Position numbers and translations under genes: made by a program
Assembly (NCBI RefSeq): GCF_000621165.1
Contig: NZ_KK211217.1
Span: 310,001-374,000, forward strand
Direction of reading: 5' to 3'
Length of the DNA: 64,000 nucleotides
Source of the DNA: Enterovibrio calviensis DSM 14347
Lineage (GTDB): Bacteria > Pseudomonadota > Gammaproteobacteria > Enterobacterales > Vibrionaceae
Part shown: in pieces, positions 7,868-16,518 of the stretch
Layout: the number at the start of each line of letters is the position of its first letter
Position numbering within the stretch: position 1 is the first letter of the stretch
Notes under the pieces: model-generated
Seen by the model: only the letters and a program-made list of their open reading frames with translations
What the model was told of the DNA's origin: nothing
The model's database searches: none

Positions 7868-8608
7868 CTATTTCTTGACCAGTTTTCCTTTTAATAGAAG
7901 CCAGCCGAATTTAGAATTGGTAACTAGGTATCTTTTCCACATTCGCTTAGGCTCTTGGATAACACGATACAACCATTCCAAGCCATAATTTTGCATCCAT
8001 AATGGTGCACGGTTTACCTTGCCTGCTACGACATCAAAAGTACCACCGACACCCATGACAAAATCAACACCTAGTTTTTCTTGCCACTTCTGAATGAAGT
8101 TTTCTTTTTTTGGCGATGTAATAGCAACGAATAATAGTTTAGCCCCTGACTCTCGGATCTTATTAACGACAGCTTCTTCATCATCCCAAAAATATCCATT
8201 ACTGTAACCAGCGACGACCAAATCTGGATATGTTGATTTGACTTTGTCAGCTGTTGTGGTTACAACATCTTCAGTTGCTCCCAAGAGAAAAACTGGGAAT
8301 CCACGTTCTTCACTCATTTTAAGTAATTCATGGAACAAATCTACACCAGCGACTCTTTCTGGTACCTGATGTCCGTGGAAACGAGCTCCAATAACCACTC
8401 CCATGCCATCAATATTTATAATGTCACATGAGCTGACTGACTTATATAAATCGGGGTCTTTTCGCATGTTTACAATTTTGGCAACATTAACAACGACATG
8501 TTGGGTGAACTTGCTTTGTGAGATCCTCTCGGAAATAATGCCAACAGTATCTTTCATACTGCCAACATCCATTGGTGTATCCAGGAAGGTAATTCTATTT
8601 AGCTTCAT
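7868..8608 (-). CDS. WecG/TagA/CpsF-family glycosyltransferase (VpsK-like)
   Basis: A 246-residue GT26-family enzyme. These transfer ManNAc, ManNAcA or a related sugar from UDP to an undecaprenol-linked acceptor at the inner membrane surface. The family pattern is clear: NIDGMGVVIGARFHG, then RVAGVDL (residues about 70-95), FLLGAT, and VGGTFDVVAGKVNRAP near residue 180. The ATG at 8608 overlaps the asnB-like gene by 14 bp and has the RBS TTGGAG; a longer TTG-started frame at 8629 is less likely. Together with the WecB- and WecC-type genes in this locus it probably adds a ManNAcA-type residue. V. cholerae VpsK belongs to the same family. Confidence 0.9.
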   Translation of the reverse strand: MKLNRITFLDTPMDVGSMKDTVGIISERISQSKFTQHVVVNVAKIVNMRKDPDLYKSVSSCDIINIDGMGVVIGARFHGHQVPERVAGVDLFHELLKMSEERGFPVFLLGATEDVVTTTADKVKSTYPDLVVAGYSNGYFWDDEEAVVNKIRESGAKLLFVAITSPKKENFIQKWQEKLGVDFVMGVGGTFDVVAGKVNRAPLWMQNYGLEWLYRVIQEPKRMWKRYLVTNSKFGWLLLKGKLVKK

Positions 8609-10442
8609 GTTCTTGACTCCAAAGTGCAAACATCATTAAAGAAAATAACTGTTTACCCAAATCTTCTTTTCCAGATTGATGGCGATACCATATATCCAAT
8701 ACGGCTTCGCGATTTACAATATTGAAGTGGGGGAGATTTTCGGTCAGAAGATGTTCTTCGATGTAGTGTTTCCATATACCTCTAGACCAGGTCGAGAAGG
8801 GAACGTTGAATCCAAGTTTTTTCCGATGAACAATACTTGAAGGAAGATATTTTTCTGCCATTCTTTTATGGACAATTTTTCCTTTCCGGAACCCTATCTT
8901 ATAATCAACTGGCAAAGACTCTACGAATTTAACCAACTCGATATCGAGCATAGGGACACGAGTTTCGAGTGATACATGCATCGATAGCTTGTCTGCATAG
9001 AGTAAAAGGTCATCAGCGAGGCTCATTCTAGAGTCAACCTGCATCAATAACTCTGCTTGTGTGAGTTTTCCTGATTGCGCCCAATTAACCCAAAAGCCGA
9101 GAGACTCTTTTAAGTTTCCACTATCTCTACTGCCACATAATTGATGACGACTGTCCTCTGAAAACAAAGATGATGCATAAATAATTCTTGACGGTACATC
9201 TTTTGCTGCGAGAGAGAAAATTGCTCTACGGTAGCTTTCATTGCGATAAAGAGGTGAGGGTGATAGCTTCTTGATTACTTTCCAAAATCCAGAAAGATTT
9301 AGATACTGTCTAATCACTTCCACTTGATACTTGTTATAACCTCCCCAAGGTTCATCAGTGCCCTGCCCTGTAAGTACGACTGAAACGTCTTTTTTTGCTG
9401 CGTGTACGAGGCTCCACATTGGAAGCACTGACGTTGTACCGAGTGGCTCTTCAATGCTTTTTGCGATATGGGAAAAAGAGTTGAGCAACTCATCAGGGGT
9501 AACTAACACCTCATTAAAACTTAGGCCTAAAACTTCTGCTGTATGTTTAGCATTGTTGAGTTCGCATTCAGCAAAATCAGGACCGAAGCCGACCGAGTAA
9601 CAAGGAAGTTTCACTCCTGAGTCCGCTGCCATGGCAGCCACAAGTGCAGAATCGACGCCGCCGGATAGCAACATTCCAACCGGGACATCCGATAATAACT
9701 GTCGGCTTACTGCCTCTTGAAGTTTTACTTGATACTGTTCTACAGCTTCGTCGATAGAGCCTTGAAACGGTTGGCTTTCGAGTGAAATGAATACGTTTTC
9801 GCTCGTGAGTTTACAACTCGATAAATCGTACTCTAACACTGAACCAGGTTTGACTCTTTTTACTTCAGACAATAGCGTATTTGGAGAAGCGACGAATCGC
9901 GTTGAAAAAAACTCTTGAACAGAACTTAAAGAAACATCAGACGCGATTTTAAGCTCTTTCGTAAGAAAACGTACCTCTGAGGAGAAGGCAAAAGTATTTT
10001 CATTACAGTAGTAATAAATTGGCTTAATGCCGAAGTTATCCCTAGCGAGATATAATTTCGACATCTTGAGATCGATTGCACAAAAACCAAACATGCCATT
10101 TAGTTTTTTACAGGTTTCTACAACACCAAATCTTGCAATGGATTCCACTAATGTGTGAGTGTCTGATGAGCTGTCGAAATTTATGTTTAAGAGATTTCTA
10201 ATGTCATGATGATTATATATTTCACCATTGAATGACAACAACCAACGACCACATCGACTGTATATAGGCTGTGAGCCAGCAGAGGAAGTGTCCAAGATGG
10301 AGAGTCGTGTGTGCCCTATATAAGCTTTGGCTCTAGGGAAATTTACAACCTCTAAACCGCTAGAGTCAGGTCCTCGGTGAGAAATTACCTGAAGCTGTTG
10401 CTGTGAGAAAGGAATATTGACAGTGCCTGCTATTCCGCACAT
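8595..10442 (-). CDS. AsnB-like glutamine amidotransferase of the polysaccharide locus
   Basis: A 615-residue asparagine-synthetase family protein, about 60 residues longer than the housekeeping AsnB at 25,318. The N-terminal class II glutaminase domain starts MCGIAGTVN with Cys2 as nucleophile and has SHRGPDSSG. The synthetase domain has the PP-loop MLLSGGVDSALVAA (about residues 256-270). In polysaccharide clusters such enzymes (WbpS type) amidate uronic acids, so the likely substrate is a sugar carboxylate, perhaps ManNAcA, rather than aspartate. The gene overlaps both neighbours (14 bp and 13 bp), which places it in the same translationally coupled operon. The chemistry is inferred from context. 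Confidence 0.88.
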   Translation of the reverse strand: MCGIAGTVNIPFSQQQLQVISHRGPDSSGLEVVNFPRAKAYIGHTRLSILDTSSAGSQPIYSRCGRWLLSFNGEIYNHHDIRNLLNINFDSSSDTHTLVESIARFGVVETCKKLNGMFGFCAIDLKMSKLYLARDNFGIKPIYYYCNENTFAFSSEVRFLTKELKIASDVSLSSVQEFFSTRFVASPNTLLSEVKRVKPGSVLEYDLSSCKLTSENVFISLESQPFQGSIDEAVEQYQVKLQEAVSRQLLSDVPVGMLLSGGVDSALVAAMAADSGVKLPCYSVGFGPDFAECELNNAKHTAEVLGLSFNEVLVTPDELLNSFSHIAKSIEEPLGTTSVLPMWSLVHAAKKDVSVVLTGQGTDEPWGGYNKYQVEVIRQYLNLSGFWKVIKKLSPSPLYRNESYRRAIFSLAAKDVPSRIIYASSLFSEDSRHQLCGSRDSGNLKESLGFWVNWAQSGKLTQAELLMQVDSRMSLADDLLLYADKLSMHVSLETRVPMLDIELVKFVESLPVDYKIGFRKGKIVHKRMAEKYLPSSIVHRKKLGFNVPFSTWSRGIWKHYIEEHLLTENLPHFNIVNREAVLDIWYRHQSGKEDLGKQLFSLMMFALWSQEHEAK

Positions 10443-11590
10443 GAACTAGCCCTCATAAAATCAAATCTGCTTTTCTGAAATAAGTATGGAATAATTCCCC
10501 AGCGCATATAGTCTTTTCCAACCTTTCTACCAAGAATATCTATCTGCGCATAATATGAATTATTTTTCTTGAACTGAATCTCGGACCCTTCGATGACTTT
10601 ACTTGCTAGATCAATGTTTCCAGTATCGAGAAGTATTCCAATGAATTCAGCTTGATCGTAAAGAATGTATTTGTACGGGTCCTTGATATCTCTAACTGAA
10701 AATCTTGAAACTAATCCAGAAGTGGGATCGTAGAAATTTTCGATAATATACTTGGTGCCTTTTTCAATTGCATTGTCGATTTTGGCATCGTTTAAAGATA
10801 AATTTTCTTTTATCTTTAGAAGATTCTTAACAATAAAGCAGCTGTGAAAGCAGTCAATGAAGTTTCCGGGTTCTTGGTCAGCGTAATAAAGCCAGGATCC
10901 ATCATCTTGTTGCTGGGATAATATCCAGTTAACTATTTTTACGGATTTTTCAAATGCCACATTCTTATCACAATCAGGATTGTTTACTAAATGTAGCGAA
11001 TAAGAAAGTGCAGCATAACTGTTCGCATTAATTACTATCCTAGGTTCTTCGACTGGTGCGTAGGAAAGCGCTAGAATATCATGACTTTCCTCCATAACAA
11101 TTAGAGACTCGATAAATCTCCATGTATTTTTAAATAACTGTTCGGCGCTGTCTCCACTTTCAATCGCCATAATTGAGAGTAGAGCTTCCATTGCGTAGGG
11201 GGTATGTGTAATGAAAGGGAGGTTCTTTGAATAGGTACCATTTTTTGAAACCCAAACAAATCCTAGCCCAAATGCTAAGCAATCAACTTCGTCAATCGCA
11301 GATTGCTGTCGCAATAGGTTCACGTAGTCTTTAGAATTCTCATTGGAAATCCATCTATTCTGGGCAGAGAGTAAAATGTACTGTGCGACAGTAATTGGAT
11401 GTAGTGACTTCTTTATACCCATGGCATTACGAGCCAAACTTGGGCATAACAATTCTGTTATGGCGATGCCTGCAGCTATTAACTTGCTAGAGGTATTTCC
11501 TTGATAGAAACCTTGCCTAACATTCTGACTGAAAGGAATTGCCCACAAATCGTACGGGTCATAGTAAGGAGATAGGTTAAATTTTTTCAT
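10430..11590 (-). CDS. VpsJ-like polysaccharide biosynthesis protein (alpha/alpha toroid-like)
   Basis: A 386-residue protein without signal peptide or membrane segment. It is rich in aromatic residues and helical, with repeats of the toroid type: LSQQQDDGSWLYYADQ, then NFIDCFHSCFIVKNLL and YAQIDILGRKVGKDYMRWGIIPYLF. This pattern is found in proteins of EPS clusters that are sometimes misnamed delta-aminolevulinate dehydratase or listed as VpsJ. Related folds act on polysaccharides (lyases, epimerases) or terpenoids. It overlaps the glycosyltransferase gene upstream by 14 bp and the AsnB-like gene downstream by 13 bp. The reaction is unknown; an epimerase or lyase acting on the repeat unit is possible. 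Confidence 0.72.
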   Translation of the reverse strand: MKKFNLSPYYDPYDLWAIPFSQNVRQGFYQGNTSSKLIAAGIAITELLCPSLARNAMGIKKSLHPITVAQYILLSAQNRWISNENSKDYVNLLRQQSAIDEVDCLAFGLGFVWVSKNGTYSKNLPFITHTPYAMEALLSIMAIESGDSAEQLFKNTWRFIESLIVMEESHDILALSYAPVEEPRIVINANSYAALSYSLHLVNNPDCDKNVAFEKSVKIVNWILSQQQDDGSWLYYADQEPGNFIDCFHSCFIVKNLLKIKENLSLNDAKIDNAIEKGTKYIIENFYDPTSGLVSRFSVRDIKDPYKYILYDQAEFIGILLDTGNIDLASKVIEGSEIQFKKNNSYYAQIDILGRKVGKDYMRWGIIPYLFQKSRFDFMRASSCAE

Positions 11591-12776
11591 TGTTACTGCA
11601 CTTTACATAGCCCAACATTGATAGCTCTTTTTCTGCTTGATCTAGCTTATTAGTCCAAGTATGACTCGAGACTCTCGCTCGCATTTTTTCATTCAAAGAT
11701 GGTGGGAAACCATTAATAGACACCTCTCTAACCAATTCAGAAAATGATTTATGACTGTCTGGGATAAACACAAGCTCTTCGTAATAATCAAGTTCCGGAA
11801 AATAGCTACTTACTATTGGTCTGCCAATGGCAAGGTATTCTTTTAACTTAATTGGGTTGCATGCTTTAATCCATTCATTGTCATTCCATGGCATTAAGAG
11901 TATATCGCAGTAGGCCATATAAGCAGGTACCTGAGGGTAGTCTACTTGACCTGTCATCACTATGTTATCCAACGTAAAAATTCGGCTATCGAACGTAGAT
12001 TTACCAACTAATAGAAATGTAATTTCTGGATTAGATTTCGCTGTTTCGATTATTAACTGAGCATCGACTACATCGGCTTCTAATGCGCCGATAAATCCGG
12101 CAATGGGTCTTTTAATATTGGCTAGTTCAGGTAGAGATTTTACCGAATCTCCGGCTGATCTAAACATTTCGAAGTCGACTCCATGGTCGATGAAGCGGCA
12201 CTTGCTTTGGTAATCTGTATCGATGGATTCATTCATAATGTAGTGAGAGCAGTACAGAACTAAATCGGATCTTTTTTTCAATCCCAGATCAAAGCTTTTA
12301 ATTTGCTCGAAATCCACTTCAGGAAAGTGTTCATAGAAATCGGTTCTTTGATATACAACCGGAGAATTTCCAAATAATGCCTTCCATTGATAAGCCATTG
12401 GCGAAGCAACCCAAAATAGAGGTTTTTTTATGCCTATTGATCTTGCCCATATTTTTATCATTATAGGTACAGCCCAGGAGGTAAGGAAGTAACCCACTTT
12501 ACCCGGTACCGCTAGTGGTGTTGCTACGAAGAAGTTATCATAGAATTTAACACAACCCTTAAATAGGCTTTTTAATTTTCTAGATATACGTTTTAGAGTT
12601 CCATCACCACTAATTAATGATGGCATACGCATTCCAGTACTATTTATATAAAGGACCGGCACGCTCTGGCTGAAATTTTTAGCAAATTGCATATCGTAGT
12701 GGCCACGGTTATGCACCCACCAGTCGGCACTTCCGAATACTATTACGCCATCGTAATCAAACTTAGATTTATCCAT
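11577..12776 (-). CDS. Glycosyltransferase (GT4-like)
   Basis: A 399-residue cytoplasmic glycosyltransferase of GT-B type. The N-terminal half has Rossmann-like strands (DGVIVFGSADWW, LFWVASPMAYQWKALFG). The C-terminal half has the donor-binding stretch GFIGALEADVVDAQLI, then LLVGKS and the family motif DILLMPWNDNEWIKACNPIKLKEYLAIGRPIVSS (about residues 290-320), where the conserved Glu contacts the nucleotide sugar. It should add one sugar to the lipid-linked repeat unit. Apart from the WecG-type enzyme and the initiating transferase it is the only recognisable glycosyltransferase in the locus. The donor and acceptor cannot be read from sequence. Confidence 0.85.
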   Translation of the reverse strand: MDKSKFDYDGVIVFGSADWWVHNRGHYDMQFAKNFSQSVPVLYINSTGMRMPSLISGDGTLKRISRKLKSLFKGCVKFYDNFFVATPLAVPGKVGYFLTSWAVPIMIKIWARSIGIKKPLFWVASPMAYQWKALFGNSPVVYQRTDFYEHFPEVDFEQIKSFDLGLKKRSDLVLYCSHYIMNESIDTDYQSKCRFIDHGVDFEMFRSAGDSVKSLPELANIKRPIAGFIGALEADVVDAQLIIETAKSNPEITFLLVGKSTFDSRIFTLDNIVMTGQVDYPQVPAYMAYCDILLMPWNDNEWIKACNPIKLKEYLAIGRPIVSSYFPELDYYEELVFIPDSHKSFSELVREVSINGFPPSLNEKMRARVSSHTWTNKLDQAEKELSMLGYVKCSNNEKI

Positions 12777-12798
12777 TAGAAATTTCCGTTATATTTTT

Positions 12799-12836
12799 CT
12801 CTGGTGGGGATTCCAGAGGGTGATAATGTTCACCCT
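12799..12836 (-). other. Overlapping hairpins in the acyltransferase-glycosyltransferase gap
   Basis: Two competing stems share bases: CTCTGG (12799-12804) with CCAGAG (12813-12818), and AGGGTGA (12817-12823) with TCACCCT (12830-12836). The 108-bp gap is one of the few sizeable ones in an otherwise overlapping operon. No T run follows. It may tune expression of the downstream genes. Confidence 0.4.
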
Positions 12837-12884
12837 GATACTGTTAGTCTTGGTGGCTTTTAAGGTGCGGAAATAAATTTTTAT

Positions 12885-13928
12885 CTACCAGCCGAGGACA
12901 GAAGCTCTTTGCCTTTTTGTTACCTTTACAGTTAATCCGTGTATCACCAAACAAGATAAAATTGCTACAACCATAGTAGATATGGATGTTATGAATGAGC
13001 CGAAATGGATTTCACTGAAATCTCTTACTCCGGTGATGTTAAGTGCTGATATTACAACTGGATGTATGAAATATATAAAGAAGGATACGGATGCAATATG
13101 TTTCATTACTTTGGATGCTTTTTGGCAATAACATTCAAAGAAAATAAACGCTAATGGTGTTATTAATAGGAACTTCAGAAAAGTCCAATCAATGCCGTTG
13201 TAATCGAAAATATCTTTATGATAATTACCGATGTGATTGAATGTGTAGGATTGATAGAAATTAATGGCTATAAATGCTATTGATATACATATAACTATCA
13301 GCTTTTTATTCATGTTTTTCAAAATTCTTTCTCTGTCGATGAAAAAGCTCATTCCTATAAAGAAAAATGAAGATATATATAGAGAGGCGTGAATTGGATT
13401 GAAGTTTCCAATTGGTCGATGAATGAATATTGACACTAAACATAGCAAAGCAATTACGGAATATCTGTGTTTTTGGCTGGATGCTGAATACGTTTTCAAA
13501 TATGGGAAAGTTACTAGGAAAAACAGAAATATAGCTGGCACATACCAGTAGCCTGTCATATGCGCCCCAGTGATTAGACTCAAGAAAGGGTACAATGACT
13601 GAGAGATTCCAAAATCTGTACCATAGAATATACTATCTGCTTTGATGCCTGCAAATATTATTAATGGGATGGAGTATATGACGTATGGAGTTACTAGTTT
13701 TTTTAGCTTGGTTAACATGAAAGAAGAATAGCCATCATATTTTGGTATGAGTAAGCAAAAAAGGTAACCGCTTATGAAGACGAAAAATAGGGTTCCACCT
13801 CCTTTTACCAAATTTGTTAAGAAAGGATATTCACTTTGAAATTTATAAGTTAAAGAGTGTCCTAGCGCAATGAAAACAATTGAGAATGCTCTAAAGTAAT
13901 CAAATGATTCGACGTATTTCTGTTTCAA
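12885..13928 (-). CDS. Acyltransferase family 3 membrane protein (VpsG-like)
   Basis: A 347-residue inner-membrane protein with about ten hydrophobic helices. The N-terminus YFRAFSIVFIALGHS carries the catalytic-type His of acyltransferase family 3 (Acyl_transf_3), and VKGGGTLFFVFISGYLF is the usual second motif. Members O-acetylate or otherwise acylate sugars of exopolysaccharide or O-antigen. The start is TTG at 13928, overlapping the TGA of the polymerase gene by 4 bp and preceded by AAGGGAG at 8-nt spacing, so the rare start looks genuine. Codon use is AT-rich like its upstream neighbours, typical of exchanged serotype-like genes. The substrate is unknown. Confidence 0.86.
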   Translation of the reverse strand: MKQKYVESFDYFRAFSIVFIALGHSLTYKFQSEYPFLTNLVKGGGTLFFVFISGYLFCLLIPKYDGYSSFMLTKLKKLVTPYVIYSIPLIIFAGIKADSIFYGTDFGISQSLYPFLSLITGAHMTGYWYVPAIFLFFLVTFPYLKTYSASSQKHRYSVIALLCLVSIFIHRPIGNFNPIHASLYISSFFFIGMSFFIDRERILKNMNKKLIVICISIAFIAINFYQSYTFNHIGNYHKDIFDYNGIDWTFLKFLLITPLAFIFFECYCQKASKVMKHIASVSFFIYFIHPVVISALNITGVRDFSEIHFGSFITSISTMVVAILSCLVIHGLTVKVTKRQRASVLGW

Positions 13929-15208
13929 CGTTCGCTCTCCCTTATAGAACGCAAATGTATATCTATTGATTTCATAAAAAATAGGAAAAATATAAAAGTT
14001 AATTTGTTTGGTATAGGCCCAACAGCTCCAGATTCAAGAAGTCCATTTACGATGGTCAAAAATAGAAAGTAATTTAGTAGGCCATTGTTAAGTTTAAGGC
14101 ATGCTTTAAAGAAAATTAGAAGTGTAATCGACAATAGAGCTATTCCAATAGAACCAGTAGTAAAAAAGGACTGGAGAAACATGTTGTGAGCGGTGACTGT
14201 TGACCATCCCCAGTCTGTTTCAAAGATAGTTGGAAGTAACAATTTCGTAGACGCGTAGCCATGCCCGAACACTGGGTTGTTCAGTGATTCATTCCAAACG
14301 GCCTCCCAAATTCCGGTTCGTCCTGTAAAAGTGAAAATTTCATTGACGGACCCATTTCTTGAAAATGAGAGAAGGAGGTCATCAATATCAAAAATAGCAA
14401 AATAACTAACGGCACAGAAAACAAGGGCTGCTAGGGCACTGTATTTGTATCTATTGAATAATTCTTTTTCAATGAATAGAAATCCAATGAAGGTTATGAA
14501 TATAGATGTTCTACTCCAAGATGCTAGCAAACAAGCGGTAAAAAAAAGTATTGACATGATGTATGTCGAGTTTTTGATAACGAGCGTTTTTCTGAGGTAT
14601 TGCGTTATTATTATTGCCAGTCCGGCCATTTGACCATAAGAATTTGCTGAACCAGATAATCCTGTAATTCGTTGACCACCAATTTCTTCCAACCCCCAAA
14701 ACTGCATTATGGTAAGTTCTGGGAATATAGGTATCAGAACGATAGAAAGTACATGAAATCCAACGCTCATATAGAATAATGCCAAGCATATTTGTTTCAG
14801 AGATAGATTTATTGCTAATGTTGCAGCGAAAATCAGAAAGAAAATTTGTATTGTCGAGTTTACAAACGTATATAGGTGTATTGGAGAATATATTGTGGTT
14901 ACTAAACAGAGTAAGCAGTATAAAGTTAAATATCTTACGTTGACGCTGAAGAGAAAAGTCAACACTCTTCTAAAGTAGAGCGCTGAAAATGTAGTGACAC
15001 CTAGCCAAACTGTTATACGTAGAAGTATTTGAAAGTCTATTGAGGTGTCATCTAATGCCCGATATCTAAAGTTTGCCTCTGTAATAAATAAGAATACTGC
15101 CAAAAGCCACATTAGCATTAAGGCAGCGTTTCTATTGAATCCCTTTAGTATAAATCCAATTGCAAAAGGGGCAGGGAGTAGCGCTAGAACCATTAACGAC
15201 AGATTCAT
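13925..15208 (-). CDS. Wzy-type polysaccharide polymerase (O-antigen ligase-like)
   Basis: A 427-residue integral membrane protein with about 11 helices and the loop pattern of Wzy_C proteins: SWSRTSIFITFIGFL (about residue 222), GRTGIWEAVWNE, FGHGYAST and TAHNMFLQSFFTTGSIGI (about residues 325-345). It most likely links repeat units on the periplasmic side. It lies immediately downstream of the flippase gene with a 4-bp ATGA overlap, the usual Wzx-Wzy pairing. The gene is strongly AT-rich. A second Wzy_C protein at 2450-3877 could be the actual polymerase, with this one acting differently. Confidence 0.85.
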   Translation of the reverse strand: MNLSLMVLALLPAPFAIGFILKGFNRNAALMLMWLLAVFLFITEANFRYRALDDTSIDFQILLRITVWLGVTTFSALYFRRVLTFLFSVNVRYLTLYCLLCLVTTIYSPIHLYTFVNSTIQIFFLIFAATLAINLSLKQICLALFYMSVGFHVLSIVLIPIFPELTIMQFWGLEEIGGQRITGLSGSANSYGQMAGLAIIITQYLRKTLVIKNSTYIMSILFFTACLLASWSRTSIFITFIGFLFIEKELFNRYKYSALAALVFCAVSYFAIFDIDDLLLSFSRNGSVNEIFTFTGRTGIWEAVWNESLNNPVFGHGYASTKLLLPTIFETDWGWSTVTAHNMFLQSFFTTGSIGIALLSITLLIFFKACLKLNNGLLNYFLFLTIVNGLLESGAVGPIPNKLTFIFFLFFMKSIDIHLRSIRESER

Positions 15209-16518
15209 ATCGTTTTTTTTCTCAAAAAATTCTCTCGTACTATAGAGAATGTGTCATTTATAGTTTGAAGGTTTGGCAGTATTACAATATTCATATGTTT
15301 GTATAATAGAAAAGTATTGAGAGAGTTAAATACAATGACACTAATGAAACTTACCGATGCAGCCCCCCACAGGGCGTATTCATAGATAAGTGGTGGGCCT
15401 AGAATGAATACTAATCCTACTGTTATCAGCGTGCTTTTTTCTACAAGCTTTGCCTGGCCTCCCATTGTTAATATGTAGCCTGCTGAGCCAGTAATAGCAT
15501 TGAACATTTGTGCACACGAAATATAAATAAGTACATAGCTCAGTGCTTTGAAAGATTCTCCAAACATCGCCATCAAGTCTGCAGAAAATACGGTTAGTGA
15601 TACAAACATTGGCAAGGAAATTATCAGCATAGTAAGAGCGATAGTTCTTGCAAGTTTCCCAACCGATGCGACATCATTTTTAGCAAAATACTTTGCGTAT
15701 ATAGGGTTTGTGACCAAGTTGAAAATACCTAGAAGAAATGCAATTAGCATAGACGTTCTATAGATGGCAACAAATTGGCCCGACTCTGTGGATGTCGCAA
15801 AAATAGACAGGAAAATCAACGGTGACCATTGAAGAGCGACATGACCTGCAATCCCACTAAAGTATGGTACTGTTTCTTTTAAATATCTTGCTAATTCTAT
15901 CTTTCCACACAGTTTAGGTTTTAGGTCAAAACCAGCATGTAAATAGTATGAAGAGACCGCAAGTGAAAGGACTATTCCTACTAAGTATAAGTTCCAAGTC
16001 ATTTCTATATCGATTACATCTATGAAGATTAAGGACGTAAACAATGCTACCCATATTAGTATCTCTTGAGATAAAATAGTCATGTCAGCACGATCTAAAC
16101 CTTGAAATATATTTCCGAATAAATAAATCACTGAAAATAAGAAGCAAGATATAGCGATGATAGTAGCTGTGTATGGCGTATTTTTCCCTATCTCTATAGA
16201 TATCAGATAGATAATCGGTATGACAATAGCACTGAGCAAGGTACATATTAATAGAGCCTTGCCCAATACTTTTTTTCTACCTTTTTTTGTCGATTGTGCG
16301 ACTTCTTTGACAATCTTATGGTCTAAACCGAACCGAACAATGGAAGACGCTAACAGCAGATAAGCGACCCAAGAGTAGAACTGGCCTGCAGTCTCAGTTC
16401 CACCTTTTCTTATGAGTAAAATAGAAACCAAATAGGCGCAAAGAGACGCAGATACTTTTACTACAAACGTTAAGCCGATTTTCCTTGCTAACACCTTAGA
16501 TAATTCCGCGAGTGTCAA
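15205..16518 (-). CDS. Wzx-type lipid-linked oligosaccharide flippase
   Basis: A 437-residue membrane protein of the polysaccharide-transporter/MOP superfamily with 12-14 predicted helices. It should flip the undecaprenol-linked repeat unit across the inner membrane. Family cues are the N-terminal GGTETAGQFYSWVAYLLLASSIVRFGLD and the central GNIFQGLDRADM. The reported start is TTG at 16518, which overlaps wecC by 23 bp; a GTG at 16494, just after the wecC stop, is an equally plausible start giving 429 residues. The gene is AT-rich and followed by the polymerase. Function is well supported by context; substrate is not known. Confidence 0.86.
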   Translation of the reverse strand: MTLAELSKVLARKIGLTFVVKVSASLCAYLVSILLIRKGGTETAGQFYSWVAYLLLASSIVRFGLDHKIVKEVAQSTKKGRKKVLGKALLICTLLSAIVIPIIYLISIEIGKNTPYTATIIAISCFLFSVIYLFGNIFQGLDRADMTILSQEILIWVALFTSLIFIDVIDIEMTWNLYLVGIVLSLAVSSYYLHAGFDLKPKLCGKIELARYLKETVPYFSGIAGHVALQWSPLIFLSIFATSTESGQFVAIYRTSMLIAFLLGIFNLVTNPIYAKYFAKNDVASVGKLARTIALTMLIISLPMFVSLTVFSADLMAMFGESFKALSYVLIYISCAQMFNAITGSAGYILTMGGQAKLVEKSTLITVGLVFILGPPLIYEYALWGAASVSFISVIVFNSLNTFLLYKHMNIVILPNLQTINDTFSIVRENFLRKKTI

